Source: Microbacterium sorbitolivorans (lineage in GTDB: Bacteria; Actinomycetota; Actinomycetes; Actinomycetales; Microbacteriaceae). Taken from it: a DNA stretch of 64,000 nucleotides. The notes beneath the pieces are model-generated. The model was not told where the DNA came from. It saw only the letters and a program-made list of their open reading frames with translations, and ran no database searches. Positions 26,859 to 35,870 of this stretch are shown here, piece by piece; within the stretch, counting starts at the first letter, position 1; every line of letters starts with the position of its first letter. The translations under genes were made by a program, and so were the position numbers. The stretch lies in NCBI RefSeq assembly GCF_003327285.1, contig NZ_KZ848476.1:124001-188000 (forward strand), read 5' to 3'.

Positions 26859-27581
26859 ATGACCGAACCCGGCACCCAGCGCAAGGGCACACTCTCGTTC
26901 GTTCGCCGCAACGGCCGCATCTCCGACGCGCAGGAGCGCGCGTGGCGCGAGCTCGCGCCCACCTACGTCGTCGACGTGCCGCGCGACGTCGCGGAAACGA
27001 GCGTGCACCCCGACGCGCGCATCGCGCCCGCCGACGAGTTCGGCCGCACGGCGCCGTTCGTGATCGAGGTCGGCACCGGCCAGGGCCACGCGATCCTGCA
27101 CGCCGCCACCGAGAACCCCGACACCAACTTCCTGGGCGTCGAGGTCTACCACGGCGGCCTCGCCCGCACGATGCTCGAGGCCGAGAAGAACGGCCTGACC
27201 AACATCCGCCTCATCGAGGCCAACGCCCCCGAGGTCATGCAGACGCTGCTGCCCGAGGGCTCGGCCGACGAGGTGCGCATCTTCTTCCCGGATCCGTGGC
27301 ACAAGAAGCGCCACAACAAGCGCCGCATGATCAGCCCCGGTTTCGGCGCGGTCGTCGGCCGCGTGCTGCGCGACGGCGGCCTGTTGCGCCTCGCGACCGA
27401 CTGGGAGGACTACGCGCTGCAGATGCGCGAGGTCATGGACGCCGAGCCCGAGTTCGAGCGGGTCTTCGAGGGCGAGTGGGACGAGCGGTTCGCCGGCCGC
27501 CCCATGACGGCCTTCGAGAAGAAGGGCCTCGACAAGGGCCGCGACATCCGCGACCTCACCTACCGCCGCGTCGCGCGCTAA
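26859..27581 (+). CDS. trmB: tRNA (guanine-N7-)-methyltransferase
   Basis: The enzyme makes m7G46 in tRNA with SAM. The 240-residue protein has the SAM motif VIEVGTGQGHAI near residue 66, FLGVEVYHGGLARTM near 90, and the family signature IFFPDPWHKKRHNKRRM near 140, where the Asp is catalytic. MTAFEKKGLDKGRDIRDLTYRR closes the protein. The ATG at 26859 is preferred to the in-frame GTG at 26835. It follows DUF3097 by 27 bp. Confidence 0.95.
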   Translation: MTEPGTQRKGTLSFVRRNGRISDAQERAWRELAPTYVVDVPRDVAETSVHPDARIAPADEFGRTAPFVIEVGTGQGHAILHAATENPDTNFLGVEVYHGGLARTMLEAEKNGLTNIRLIEANAPEVMQTLLPEGSADEVRIFFPDPWHKKRHNKRRMISPGFGAVVGRVLRDGGLLRLATDWEDYALQMREVMDAEPEFERVFEGEWDERFAGRPMTAFEKKGLDKGRDIRDLTYRRVAR

Positions 27582-27584
27582 TCG

Positions 27585-28250
27585 ATGACGCGCGTCCGGG
27601 GCACAGGCGGCATGCCGCCTGCCTCGGCGTGCCCGGAAGCGCACCTCAAGGCGCGTGAGGCGCGCGCGGCCTTCGTGCGCCGCGGCACCGCGGCCTCGAT
27701 CGTCACGACGATGCTCGTCGCGGTCTCCCACACGGTGGGAGGCGGCCCCGCGCCCGCGCCGTCGATCGTCTTCGGCATGATGGTGCTGCTCATCGCGCCC
27801 TCGGCCCTGCTGCTGCGCGCGCCCGTGCCCCGCAGGTTCCGCGCGCGGCGCACCGGCGGGCTCGCCCGCATCGCGCTCACGACGATCGCGGCCCAGCTGG
27901 CGTTCCACGCCGCGTTCTCGGCGCTCGGCGACCCGCTCGAGGGCAGCTCCGTCGTCGGCGGTCACCACCACGGCGCCATCGTCCTGAGCGGCGGCGCCCC
28001 GCACGTCGAGGATCCCGGCATGTTCGCCGCGCACGCCGTCGCGGCGCTCACGACGATCGCGATCCTCGCGTACGGCGAGAGCGTGATCCGGCGGGGCGCG
28101 CGCTGGATCCGCCGCGCCGCGCGCGTGTTCGCGCCCGCGGCACCCCTCCGGCGGATCCCGCGGGTGCTCGCCTCCGCGCGCCTGCGGATCCGCGAGGTGG
28201 CGTCGTGGACGCCGCCCGTCGGGCTTCGCGGCCCGCCCGTTTTCTCCTGA
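27585..28250 (+). CDS. Putative integral membrane protein paired with YcnI
   Basis: I do not recognise a named family. The 221-residue protein has about four hydrophobic segments (near 37-52, 58-75, 92-108 and 146-160), a cytoplasmic-looking Arg-rich C-terminus, and a loop with GGHHHGAIVLSGG followed by HVEDPGMFAAHA. The His cluster and Met in a loop beside a copper-binding YcnI protein suggest metal sensing or transport, but this is an inference from context. It starts 3 bp after trmB. Confidence 0.6.
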   Translation: MTRVRGTGGMPPASACPEAHLKAREARAAFVRRGTAASIVTTMLVAVSHTVGGGPAPAPSIVFGMMVLLIAPSALLLRAPVPRRFRARRTGGLARIALTTIAAQLAFHAAFSALGDPLEGSSVVGGHHHGAIVLSGGAPHVEDPGMFAAHAVAALTTIAILAYGESVIRRGARWIRRAARVFAPAAPLRRIPRVLASARLRIREVASWTPPVGLRGPPVFS

Positions 28251-28263
28251 GAAACACCATCCG

Positions 28264-28280
28264 ACCGGTCACCGACCGGT
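28264..28280 (+). promoter_or_regulatory. Short leader hairpin before ycnI
   Basis: ACCGGTC-acc-GACCGGT is a 7-bp inverted repeat followed by GCTTTT. It sits between the membrane protein stop and the YcnI ribosome site and could be a weak terminator or an operator. Confidence 0.4.
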
Positions 28281-28309
28281 GCTTTTCGCATGCATTCACA
28301 GGAGAAAAA

Positions 28310-28942
28310 ATGAAGAAGAACAACAAGCTCGCCCAGGGCCTCGCCGCCACCGCTCTCGCCGCGGGCCTCGTGCTCGCACCCGCCGCCGCGTTCGCGCACG
28401 TGAGCGTGGACCCGTCGACCGAGCCGCTCGCGGGCGAGTCGACGACGCTCACCTTCGGCGTCAACCACGGCTGCGACGGCTCGCCGACGACGAAGGTCGC
28501 CGTCTCGATCCCCGAGGGACTGAGCGGCGTGCACCCCATCGCCGACGCGGGCTGGACGATCGAGGTCGAGCGCGCCGGTGACGCCGGCCGCGTGTCGACG
28601 GTGACCTACACGGCGGTCGACCCGCTGCCGTCGGACATCCGCGGCGAGGTGAAGATGCTAGTGGGCTTCGCCGACGACGCGGCGGGAGAGCTCGTCTTCC
28701 CCGTCGAGCAGACGTGCGAGGCCGGATCCACGTCGTGGTCCGAGGTCGCCGAGGCGGGCCAGGACGCGCACGACCTCGAGGCCCCGGCCCCGACGCTCGC
28801 GATGGCGACGCCGACGGCCGAGCCCGAGGCGGTCGACGAGGGCCCCGGCGCGCTCGAGATCGCGGGCTACGCCGCCTCCGGCGCGGCGCTCGTGATCGCG
28901 CTCGTGTCGCTCGGCATGGTCGTCGCGGCGCGCCGCCGCTAA
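28310..28942 (+). CDS. ycnI: YcnI family (DUF1775) copper-binding membrane protein
   Basis: A 210-residue exported protein. The signal peptide ends AAAFA, so the mature N-terminus is His (HVSVDPSTEPLAGESTT). In YcnI this N-terminal His forms the copper brace. VNHGCDGSPTTKVAVSIPEG and the Cys later in VEQTCEAGSTSWSE are family features, including a conserved Trp. A C-terminal helix (near 185-205) ending AARRR anchors it to the membrane. The ATG at 28310 has AGGAGAAAA upstream; the longer open frame starting at 28205 is rejected. Confidence 0.92.
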   Translation: MKKNNKLAQGLAATALAAGLVLAPAAAFAHVSVDPSTEPLAGESTTLTFGVNHGCDGSPTTKVAVSIPEGLSGVHPIADAGWTIEVERAGDAGRVSTVTYTAVDPLPSDIRGEVKMLVGFADDAAGELVFPVEQTCEAGSTSWSEVAEAGQDAHDLEAPAPTLAMATPTAEPEAVDEGPGALEIAGYAASGAALVIALVSLGMVVAARRR

Positions 28943-29011
28943 CCCGCGCGACGCACCCGGGAGTTTTCCTGGACGAGGCGGGCCGCGCGCGCTGATAAGC
29001 TCGTGTGGTCC

Positions 29012-29084
29012 GCCTCTGTAGCTCAGGGGATAGAGCGCTGGTTTCCGGTACCAAAGGTCGGGGGTTCGATTCCCTCCAGGGGCG
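29012..29084 (+). tRNA. tRNA-Arg(CCG)
   Basis: The 73-nt sequence folds as a tRNA without encoded CCA. The acceptor is GCCTCTG with CAGGGGC, the D-stem GCTC with GAGC, the anticodon loop TTCCGGT (anticodon CCG, decoding CGG), and the T-loop TTCGATT. The outermost anticodon-stem pair is C-A. TAAGCT at 28995-29000 is a plausible -10, giving a short leader. Confidence 0.93.
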
Positions 29085-29095
29085 CGGATATGTGA

Positions 29096-29129
29096 AGAGG
29101 GGATGGCCGTCAGGTCATCCCCTCTTTTT
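29096..29129 (+). terminator. Rho-independent terminator after tRNA-Arg
   Basis: A 10-bp perfect stem (AGAGGGGATG and complement) with a 10-nt loop, followed by TTTTC. It lies 11 nt after the tRNA. Confidence 0.9.
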
Positions 29130-29146
29130 CATCGGAAGGGCGTCCC

Positions 29147-29497
29147 ATGGCAGAGAACATTCCGGTCGTCGTCGGCGACGCGGGCGCGGGCGACGGATCC
29201 GGCGCGGTCTGGCGGCTCGAGCCGGGCGAGCGCACGCTCGACGCGAACGTGATCCACCTGCCAGCGGGCGACGGCATCGCCGAGCACGCGGGGCCCGAGC
29301 TCGACGTGCTGATCCACGTGATCGAGGGCGGAGGCGTCCTCGCTACCGAGGGCGGCGACATCGCGCTCGTGCCGGGCGCGCTCGTGTGGCTGCCGAAGCG
29401 GTCGCGTCGCGCGTTCACGGCGGGGGAGGAAGGCCTGCGCTACCTCTCGATTCACCAGCGCAAGCCGCGGGTGGGGCTGAGCCTGAGGCGCGCGTAG
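29147..29497 (+). CDS. Small cupin-domain protein
   Basis: A 116-residue single-domain beta-barrel. VIHLPAGDGIAEHAGPELDVLIHVIEGGG matches cupin motif 1 and IALVPGALVWLPKRSRRAF matches motif 2. Only His47 and Glu51-like residues and His57-like residues of the usual metal site are visible, so metal binding is uncertain. Function unknown; such cupins are frequent in Microbacteriaceae. It is convergent with the SGNH hydrolase with 6 bp between stops. Confidence 0.75.
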   Translation: MAENIPVVVGDAGAGDGSGAVWRLEPGERTLDANVIHLPAGDGIAEHAGPELDVLIHVIEGGGVLATEGGDIALVPGALVWLPKRSRRAFTAGEEGLRYLSIHQRKPRVGLSLRRA

Positions 29498-29503
29498 CGC
29501 GGG

Positions 29504-30256
29504 CTATTCCTCGACCGCGACGAATGGGCTCAGCAGGTCGAGCTGGCTGAGGTCGGCCGCGAGGCGTTCGGCGAGGTAGGCGTGGCCCGCGTCGGACGGG
29601 TGGTTGGCGGCCGACGCGTCGATGTAGTCGCCGATGTTGTCGTCGGTGAGCCAGCCCTCGGCGATCGGAGAGATGTAGTCGAGGCCCTCGTCGGCCGCGA
29701 GCTGCGAGAGCGCCTCGTCGATCTTCTCGACGTTTTCCTCGATCGGGAGCACGCTCGGCGCGGGGCCGAGGACGACGAGATCGGCGTCGGGGTAGGTGTG
29801 CTCGAACGCCTGCCACACGGCCTTCGCCGCGCGGGGGAGCGCCGAGAGCGACTCGCCACGGTCGTTGATCGAGCCCTGCACGACGATGATGTCGGGCTCG
29901 AGATCCGGGTCGAGCTCGGCGACGCGCGTGCCGTAGAAGCCGCCGTTCTGGCCGGGGTGCAGGTAGCCGCTGCCGTTCTCGCCGATCGCGTCCACGTCCC
30001 AGCCGAGGATCTCGCCCGTGAGGTGCGGGTAGGCGTGCGCCGCGTCGGTCGCCGCGAGCCCATACGTCCACGAGTCGCCGAAGACGAGCATGAGGGGCAC
30101 CGGATCCGGTGTCGGGGTCGGGCTCGCGGTCGTCGGCACCTGCCAGCGGGCGGTCGCCTCGGCGTCGGACAGGGGCGTGGACGCGCAGGCGGTGAGCGCG
30201 CCCAGCACCGTCACGACGCCGCAGAGCGCGGTCGCGGAGCGGATCACACGAGGCAT
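29504..30256 (-). CDS. SGNH/GDSL hydrolase lipoprotein
   Basis: A 250-residue esterase-like lipoprotein. The lipobox LTAC is near residue 24, followed by a short Thr/Pro linker. Block I is VFGDSWTYGLAA, with Ser near 55; the Gly/Asn blocks are IGENGSGYLHPGQNGG and VQGSINDRGES; the catalytic Asp-His is in ANHPSDAGHAYLA. The ATG at 30256 follows GGAGGG directly; an upstream TTG at 30313 was rejected because it would bury the signal peptide. Possible deacylation or deacetylation of envelope glycans. Confidence 0.88.
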   Translation of the reverse strand: MPRVIRSATALCGVVTVLGALTACASTPLSDAEATARWQVPTTASPTPTPDPVPLMLVFGDSWTYGLAATDAAHAYPHLTGEILGWDVDAIGENGSGYLHPGQNGGFYGTRVAELDPDLEPDIIVVQGSINDRGESLSALPRAAKAVWQAFEHTYPDADLVVLGPAPSVLPIEENVEKIDEALSQLAADEGLDYISPIAEGWLTDDNIGDYIDASAANHPSDAGHAYLAERLAADLSQLDLLSPFVAVEE

Positions 30257-30350
30257 CCCTCCAGCGTATTCGGTCGCACCGCGCGCCCGTGCCTCGCGCG
30301 CCCGCGCGGGCAAGATCGGGTGCCGTGCAGGATCCGGGGCCGGTCGCCAC

Positions 30351-30356
30351 TAGAAT
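30351..30356 (+). promoter_or_regulatory. -10 hexamer for argS
   Basis: TAGAAT is followed by 9 nt and the argS ATG; there is no ribosome site, so a leaderless or nearly leaderless transcript is likely. Confidence 0.5.
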
Positions 30357-30365
30357 TAACGATCT

Positions 30366-32015
30366 ATGAACCCTGATGCCCTCGCCACAGTCCTGCTGAC
30401 CGTTCTCGACGCCGTCGCAGAACAGCGACGCCCGGGCGAGCCGCTCGGCGCGACCGCCGCCGACATCACGGTCGAGCGACCCAAGAACCGCGACCATGGC
30501 GACTGGGCGACGAACGTCGCCATGAAGTTCGCGAAGAAGCTCGGAACCAACCCGCGCGAGCTCGCGCAGCAGATCGCCGACGAGCTCGGATCCGTCGACG
30601 GCATCGCGTCGGTCGACGTCGCCGGCCCCGGCTTCATCAACGTGCGCCTCGACGCCGCGGCCGCGGGCGCGCTCGCGAAGACCATCGTCGAGGCGGGCGA
30701 GCAGTACGGCCGCAACGACTCGCAGGCCGGCAACAGCATCAACCTCGAGTTCGTGAGCGGCAACCCCACGGGCCCGCTGCACATCGGCCACACCCGCTGG
30801 GCCGCGCTCGGCGACTCGATGGGCCGCCTCCTCGAGGCCTCCGGCGCCCACGTCGCCCGCGAGTACTACATCAACGACGCCGGCGCGCAGATGGACCGCT
30901 TCGGCGCGAGCGTGCTTGCCGCCATCACGGGCGCCGAGGCCCCCGAAGACGGTTACAAGGGCGCCTACGTCGACGACCTCGGCAAGCGCGTCGTCGCCGC
31001 CCACCCGGACATCCTGGGCGCCGAGAACCCGCAGGACGCCGTGCGCGACGCCGCGTACGAGATCCAGCTCGCCGACATTCAGGAGTCGCTCGCGAAGTTC
31101 AACGTGCACTTCGACGTATGGTTCTCGGAGCGCGAGCTGCACGCCGGCGACCCGAGCCTCATCGACCAGGCCGTCGAGCGCCTGCGCGAGCAGGGCCACG
31201 TCTACGACGCCGACGACGCCGTGTGGGTCAAGACGACCGACTTCGGCGACGACAAGGATCGCGTGATCCGCCGCGGCAACGGCATCTACACCTACTTCGC
31301 CGCCGACGCCGCCTACTACCTCAACAAGGGCGACCGCGGCTTCAAGCACAAGATCTACCTGCTCGGCGCCGACCACCACGGCTACGTGCACCGCCTTAAG
31401 GCGCTCGCCGGATCCGCGGGAGACGACCCCGAAAAGGACATCGAGGTGCTCATCGGCCAGCTCGTGTCCGTCAACGGCGCCCGCCTGTCCAAGCGCGCCG
31501 GCAACATCATCGAGCTCGACGACCTGCGCGACTGGATCGGCACCGACGCCCTGCGTTACTCGCTCGAGCGCTCGCCGGCCGACTCGCCGCTGTCGCTGGA
31601 TCCGGAGCTGCTGCAGAAGCGCACGAACGACAACCCCGTCTTCTACGTGCAGTACGCGCACGCCCGCACGCACAACGTCGGCCGCAACGCCGCCGATGCC
31701 GGCGTGACGCGCGACACCTTCGCGCCCGAGCTGCTCGAGCACGAGACCGAGGCCGCGCTCCTCGGCGCGCTCCAGGAGTTCCCGCGCATCGTCGCGTTCG
31801 CCGCCGAGGTGCGCGAGCCGCACCGCGTCGCGCGCTACCTCGAGGAGCTCGCGGGCCTGTACCACCGCTGGTACGACAACTGCCGCGTCACCCCCAAGGG
31901 CGACGAGGAGATCCAGCCCGTGCACGGCACCCGCCTGTGGCTGAACGACGCCACCGGCCAGGTGCTCCGCAACGGCCTGTCCCTGCTCGGCGTGAGCGCG
32001 CCCGAGCGAATGTAA
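30366..32015 (+). CDS. argS: Arginyl-tRNA synthetase
   Basis: This class I synthetase charges tRNA-Arg. The N-terminal Add-1 domain is followed by the HIGH motif in GNPTGPLHIGHTRW near residue 137. The KMSKS equivalent is RLSKRAGNIIELDD near 377. The C-terminal DALR anticodon-binding domain contains YVQYAHARTHNV and ends SLLGVSAPERM. Length of 549 aa is typical. It heads the argS-lysA-hom-thrB run. Its substrate tRNA-Arg(CCG) is 1.3 kb upstream, separated by unrelated genes. Confidence 0.97.
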   Translation: MNPDALATVLLTVLDAVAEQRRPGEPLGATAADITVERPKNRDHGDWATNVAMKFAKKLGTNPRELAQQIADELGSVDGIASVDVAGPGFINVRLDAAAAGALAKTIVEAGEQYGRNDSQAGNSINLEFVSGNPTGPLHIGHTRWAALGDSMGRLLEASGAHVAREYYINDAGAQMDRFGASVLAAITGAEAPEDGYKGAYVDDLGKRVVAAHPDILGAENPQDAVRDAAYEIQLADIQESLAKFNVHFDVWFSERELHAGDPSLIDQAVERLREQGHVYDADDAVWVKTTDFGDDKDRVIRRGNGIYTYFAADAAYYLNKGDRGFKHKIYLLGADHHGYVHRLKALAGSAGDDPEKDIEVLIGQLVSVNGARLSKRAGNIIELDDLRDWIGTDALRYSLERSPADSPLSLDPELLQKRTNDNPVFYVQYAHARTHNVGRNAADAGVTRDTFAPELLEHETEAALLGALQEFPRIVAFAAEVREPHRVARYLEELAGLYHRWYDNCRVTPKGDEEIQPVHGTRLWLNDATGQVLRNGLSLLGVSAPERM

Positions 32016-32053
32016 CGACCCGCACGCCTACGACGAGGAATGTGATCACACCC

Positions 32054-33457
32054 ATGAATCCGCTCGCGCCCGCCTGGCTTACCGAGCCCGACGACGCCAA
32101 CGATCTCGCCCCCCTGGTGTGGCCCGACTCGATCAAGCGCACCAAGAAGGGTGAGCTCTCGGTCGGGGGGATGAAGGCGAGCAAGATCGTCGAGGCCTTC
32201 GGCACGCCGATCATGGTCCTCGACGAGCAGCACGTTCGCGAGCGCGCCGAGCGCACCCGCCGCGCGTTCGAGGCGGCGGCCGCCCGGCACGACGGATCCG
32301 CCCGCGTGTACTACGCCGGCAAGGCGTTCCTCACGACCGAGATCGCGCGCTGGATGATCCAGGCCGGCCTGAACGTCGACGTCTGCTCGCGCGGTGAGCT
32401 CGAGACGGCGCTCGCCGCGGGCGTGCCCGCCGATCGCATCGGCTTCCACGGCAACAACAAGAGCGTCTCGGAGCTCGAGCGCGCCATCGACGTCGGCCTC
32501 GGCACGATCGTCGTCGACTCGCCCATCGAGATCGAGCGGATCAGCGCGATCGCCGAGCGCCTCGGCACCTCGCAGCGCGTGCTCGTCCGGGTGCGCAGCG
32601 GCGTCCACGCCGACACCCACGACTTCCTCGCGACGGCGCACGAAGACCAGAAGTTCGGATTCTCGCTCGAGGAGGCCGAGAGCGCGGTCGCGCGGATCCG
32701 TGAGCTCCCGTCGGTCGAGTTCGTCGGCCTGCACTGCCACATCGGCTCGCAGATCTTCGGCGTCAGCGGCTTCCGCGAGTCGGCGTCGCGCGTGCTCGAG
32801 CTGCACGAGCGCCTGCTCGAGGGCGGGCCCGTGCCGCTCATGAACCTCGGCGGCGGCTTCGGCATCGCCTACACCCGCGTCGACACCCCCGCCGAGATCG
32901 AGGATCTCGCCGACGGCATCGTCGACGCCGTCGCGAACGAGTGCGCGGCGCGCGGCATCGAGATGCCCGCCCTCGCGTTCGAGCCCGGCCGCTCGATCAT
33001 CGGATCCGCCGGCATCACGCTGTACGAGGTCGGCACGACGAAGCCCGTGACGGTAGAGACGGACGACGGATCCGCCGATCGCCTCTACGTCGCGGTCGAT
33101 GGCGGCATGAGCGACAACGTGCGCCCCGCCCTTTACGGCGCGCAGTACTCGGCGCGCATCGCGTCGCGCGCCTCCGACGCCGCCCCGGCGCTCGCGCGCG
33201 TCGTCGGCATGCACTGCGAGTCGGGCGACATCGTCGTCGACAACGAATACCTGCCGGGCGACATCGTCCCGGGCGACCTCGTCGCCGTCGCCTCGACGGG
33301 CGCCTACTCGGCGGCCATGGCGAGCAACTACAACCACGTTCCGCGCCCCGCCGTCATCGCGGTGCGCGACGGCGAGGCCCGCGTGATTCTGCGCGGCGAG
33401 ACGATCAACGATCTTCTCGCACGCGACACCGGAATCACCGAGGGCCTCGACCGCTAG
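32054..33457 (+). CDS. lysA: Diaminopimelate decarboxylase
   Basis: The PLP enzyme makes lysine from meso-diaminopimelate. The PLP lysine is Lys90 in VYYAGKAFLT. HCHIGSQIF and the phosphate-binding GGGFGIAY are in the barrel; EPGRSI and CESGDIV, holding the second-subunit Cys, complete the active site. I chose ATG 32054 with GAGGAA 13 nt upstream; a GTG at 32042 is one base after that site. The open frame extends back into argS but those residues are a shadow. Length 467 aa. Confidence 0.96.
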   Translation: MNPLAPAWLTEPDDANDLAPLVWPDSIKRTKKGELSVGGMKASKIVEAFGTPIMVLDEQHVRERAERTRRAFEAAAARHDGSARVYYAGKAFLTTEIARWMIQAGLNVDVCSRGELETALAAGVPADRIGFHGNNKSVSELERAIDVGLGTIVVDSPIEIERISAIAERLGTSQRVLVRVRSGVHADTHDFLATAHEDQKFGFSLEEAESAVARIRELPSVEFVGLHCHIGSQIFGVSGFRESASRVLELHERLLEGGPVPLMNLGGGFGIAYTRVDTPAEIEDLADGIVDAVANECAARGIEMPALAFEPGRSIIGSAGITLYEVGTTKPVTVETDDGSADRLYVAVDGGMSDNVRPALYGAQYSARIASRASDAAPALARVVGMHCESGDIVVDNEYLPGDIVPGDLVAVASTGAYSAAMASNYNHVPRPAVIAVRDGEARVILRGETINDLLARDTGITEGLDR

Positions 33458-33483
33458 CCCCCTGCACCCTTCGAGGGAGAAGA

Positions 33484-34773
33484 ATGATCGATCACCGTAC
33501 GCTGCGAGTAGCGCTGCTGGGCGCCGGATCGGTGGGCGCGCAGGTCGCGCGCCTGCTCATCGAGCATGCTGACGAATTGGAAGAGCGCGCGGGTGCGCGC
33601 CTCGAGCTCGCCGGCATCGCCGTGCGCAACATCGACGCGCAGCGCGACGTCGAGCTGCCCCGCGAGCTGTTCACGACCGACGCGAGCGACCTGATCGTCG
33701 GCAGCGACATCGTGATCGAGCTGATGGGCGGCATCGAACCGGCCCGCAGCTACATCCTCGAGGCGCTGCAGTCGGGCGCCGACGTCGTCACGGGTAACAA
33801 GGCCCTCATCGCGACGCACGGAGCCGAGATTTTCGACACCGCCGACCAGGTCGGCGCGTCGGTCTCCTACGAGGCCGCCGTCGCCGGCGCGATCCCGATC
33901 GTGCGCCCGCTGAAGGATTCGCTCGCGGGCGATATCGTCACGCGCATCTTCGGCATCGTCAACGGCACAACGAACTACATCCTCGACCGCATGGACAAGG
34001 AGGGCGCCGACTTCGACGCCGTCCTCGCCGACGCGCAGGCGCTGGGCTACGCCGAGGCCGACCCGACGGCCGACGTCGAGGGCCACGACGCCGCGCAGAA
34101 GGCCGCGATCCTCGCGAGCCTCGCCTTCCACACCGACGTTCCGCTCGAGAAGGTGCACTGCGAGGGCATCACGAGCATCGACGCCGCGGCGATCGACAAC
34201 GCCAAGAAGGCCGGCTACGTCATCAAGCTTCTCGCCACGTGCGAGCGCCTCCCGGGCGGCGACGACATCTCGGTGCGCGTCTACCCAGCGCTGATCGGCC
34301 GTGACCACCCGCTCGCGAGCGTGCACGGCGGCAACAACGCCGTCTACGTCGAGGCCGAGGCCGCCGGCCCCCTCATGTTCTACGGCGCGGGCGCCGGCGG
34401 GGTGCAGACGGCATCCGCCATCCTCGGCGACGTCGTGTCGGCGGCGCGCCGCCACGTCGCCGGCGGCGGCGGGGTCGGCGAATCGGCCCGCGGCGTGCAC
34501 CAGATCGCCGAGATCGGCCGCATCACCACGCGCTACCAGATCACGCTCGACGTGGTCGACGAGCCGGGCGTGCTCGCGACGGTCGCCGGGATCCTCGCCG
34601 GCGGCGGCGTCTCGATCGCGACCTTCGAGCAGACCGAGACCGAGTCGGGCGCCCGCCTCGTGATCGGCACGCACCGCGCGCTCGAGAAGTCGCTGCGCGA
34701 GACCGTCGAGCAGCTCGGCGCGAGCGACGTCGTCGACGGCGTCGTCACCGTCCTCCGCGTGGAGGGCGAGTGA
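33484..34773 (+). CDS. hom: Homoserine dehydrogenase
   Basis: The enzyme reduces aspartate semialdehyde to homoserine. NAD(P) motif LLGAGSVGAQVARLL is at residues 9-23, GNKALIA near 103, and GIVNGTTNYIL near 160 with the catalytic Lys/Glu region DPTADVEGHDAAQKAAIL near 200. A C-terminal ACT domain (TLDVVDEPGVLATVAGILA) suggests threonine feedback control. The ATG at 33484 has GGAGAAG upstream. 429 aa. The last four bases overlap thrB. Confidence 0.96.
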   Translation: MIDHRTLRVALLGAGSVGAQVARLLIEHADELEERAGARLELAGIAVRNIDAQRDVELPRELFTTDASDLIVGSDIVIELMGGIEPARSYILEALQSGADVVTGNKALIATHGAEIFDTADQVGASVSYEAAVAGAIPIVRPLKDSLAGDIVTRIFGIVNGTTNYILDRMDKEGADFDAVLADAQALGYAEADPTADVEGHDAAQKAAILASLAFHTDVPLEKVHCEGITSIDAAAIDNAKKAGYVIKLLATCERLPGGDDISVRVYPALIGRDHPLASVHGGNNAVYVEAEAAGPLMFYGAGAGGVQTASAILGDVVSAARRHVAGGGGVGESARGVHQIAEIGRITTRYQITLDVVDEPGVLATVAGILAGGGVSIATFEQTETESGARLVIGTHRALEKSLRETVEQLGASDVVDGVVTVLRVEGE

Positions 34774-35714
34774 GCGCCGCCGTGCGCACCGTCGAGGTGC
34801 GCGTACCGGCGACGAGCGCGAACCTCGGCCCCGGTTTCGACACGCTGGGCCTCGCCCTCAGCGTCTACGACGAGCTGGAGGTCTCGGCCCTCGACGGCCC
34901 CGAGATCGACATCGCGGTCGAGGGCACCGGCGCGGCCGAGATCCCGACCGACGAGTCCAACCTGATCCTGCGCACGATCCGCTACGCGTACGAGGCCGTG
35001 GGCCGCAAGGCCCCCGGCATCCGGATCCGCGCGCGCAACGGGATCCCTCACGGGCGCGGTCTCGGATCCAGCGGATCCGCCGTCGTCGCGGGCCTCCTCG
35101 CGGCCAAGGGCCTGCTCGAGGGCGTCGCGGCGTTCAGCGACGCCGACCTGCTGCGCCTCGCAACCGAGATCGAGGGCCACCCCGATAACGTCGCGCCGGC
35201 GCTCTTCGGCGGCCTGACGATCGCGTGGACCGACGACGAGACGCCCTGGCACAAGAAGCTGCTGGTGCACCGCGGTGTCTCGCCGCTCGTCTTCGTGCCG
35301 GACCGCACGATGTCGACGTCGACGGCGCGCAGCGTGCTGGATCCGGCGGTCTCGCGCGAGGACGCCGTCTTCAACGTGTCGCGCTCGGCGCTGCTGATCG
35401 CCGCGCTCACCCAGAGCCCCGACCTGCTGATGGCCGCGACGGAAGACCGCCTGCACCAGAACAGCCGCGCCGCCGCGATGCCCGAGACCGACAAGCTCGT
35501 GCGCCTGCTGCGCGCCGCGGGCTTCGCCGCCGTCGTTTCGGGCGCGGGCCCCAGCGTTCTCGTGCTCGCAGACGGCCCCGGCCGACGCCTCGAGGCCCTC
35601 GCGGTCGCCGAGGAACACACGTCGGGATCGTGGCAGCCGCTGATGCTCGCCGTCGACTTCCTCGGTGGTACAGTAAAGGCATCAGCGGAGGGTGCCTCGT
35701 CGCACGAACTCTGA
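34770..35714 (+). CDS. thrB: Homoserine kinase
   Basis: A GHMP-family kinase of 314 residues that phosphorylates homoserine. The N-terminal PATSANLGPGFDTLGLAL and the phosphate loop GIPHGRGLGSSGSAVVAGLLA are textbook motifs, and AVVSGAGPSVLVLA is the third GHMP motif. Its GTG overlaps the hom stop (GTGA). Threonine synthase is not between hom and thrB as it is in mycobacteria. The 156-bp gap to rho holds no gene that I can support. Confidence 0.96.
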   Translation: MSAAVRTVEVRVPATSANLGPGFDTLGLALSVYDELEVSALDGPEIDIAVEGTGAAEIPTDESNLILRTIRYAYEAVGRKAPGIRIRARNGIPHGRGLGSSGSAVVAGLLAAKGLLEGVAAFSDADLLRLATEIEGHPDNVAPALFGGLTIAWTDDETPWHKKLLVHRGVSPLVFVPDRTMSTSTARSVLDPAVSREDAVFNVSRSALLIAALTQSPDLLMAATEDRLHQNSRAAAMPETDKLVRLLRAAGFAAVVSGAGPSVLVLADGPGRRLEALAVAEEHTSGSWQPLMLAVDFLGGTVKASAEGASSHEL

Positions 35715-35870
35715 ACCTCCGTCGCAATTCTGCGAAGCCCCGCACGGTCATCCGACGGGATGCGTTCTCGCGTAACGCCCGGATGGTCGGCCTGCTATCT
35801 GCATGCCGACGTCGCAATATCTCCTGTGCGCATGGGCTCTGACAGCACATCATTTTCTTAAGGAGCACTC

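Noticed and set aside
29012..29084. tRNA-Arg as an integration site
   Set aside because: No integrase, direct repeat of the tRNA end or foreign block follows it.
29012..30366. Functional link between tRNA-Arg and argS
   Set aside because: They are separated by an opposite-strand gene and a strong terminator; proximity alone is not evidence.
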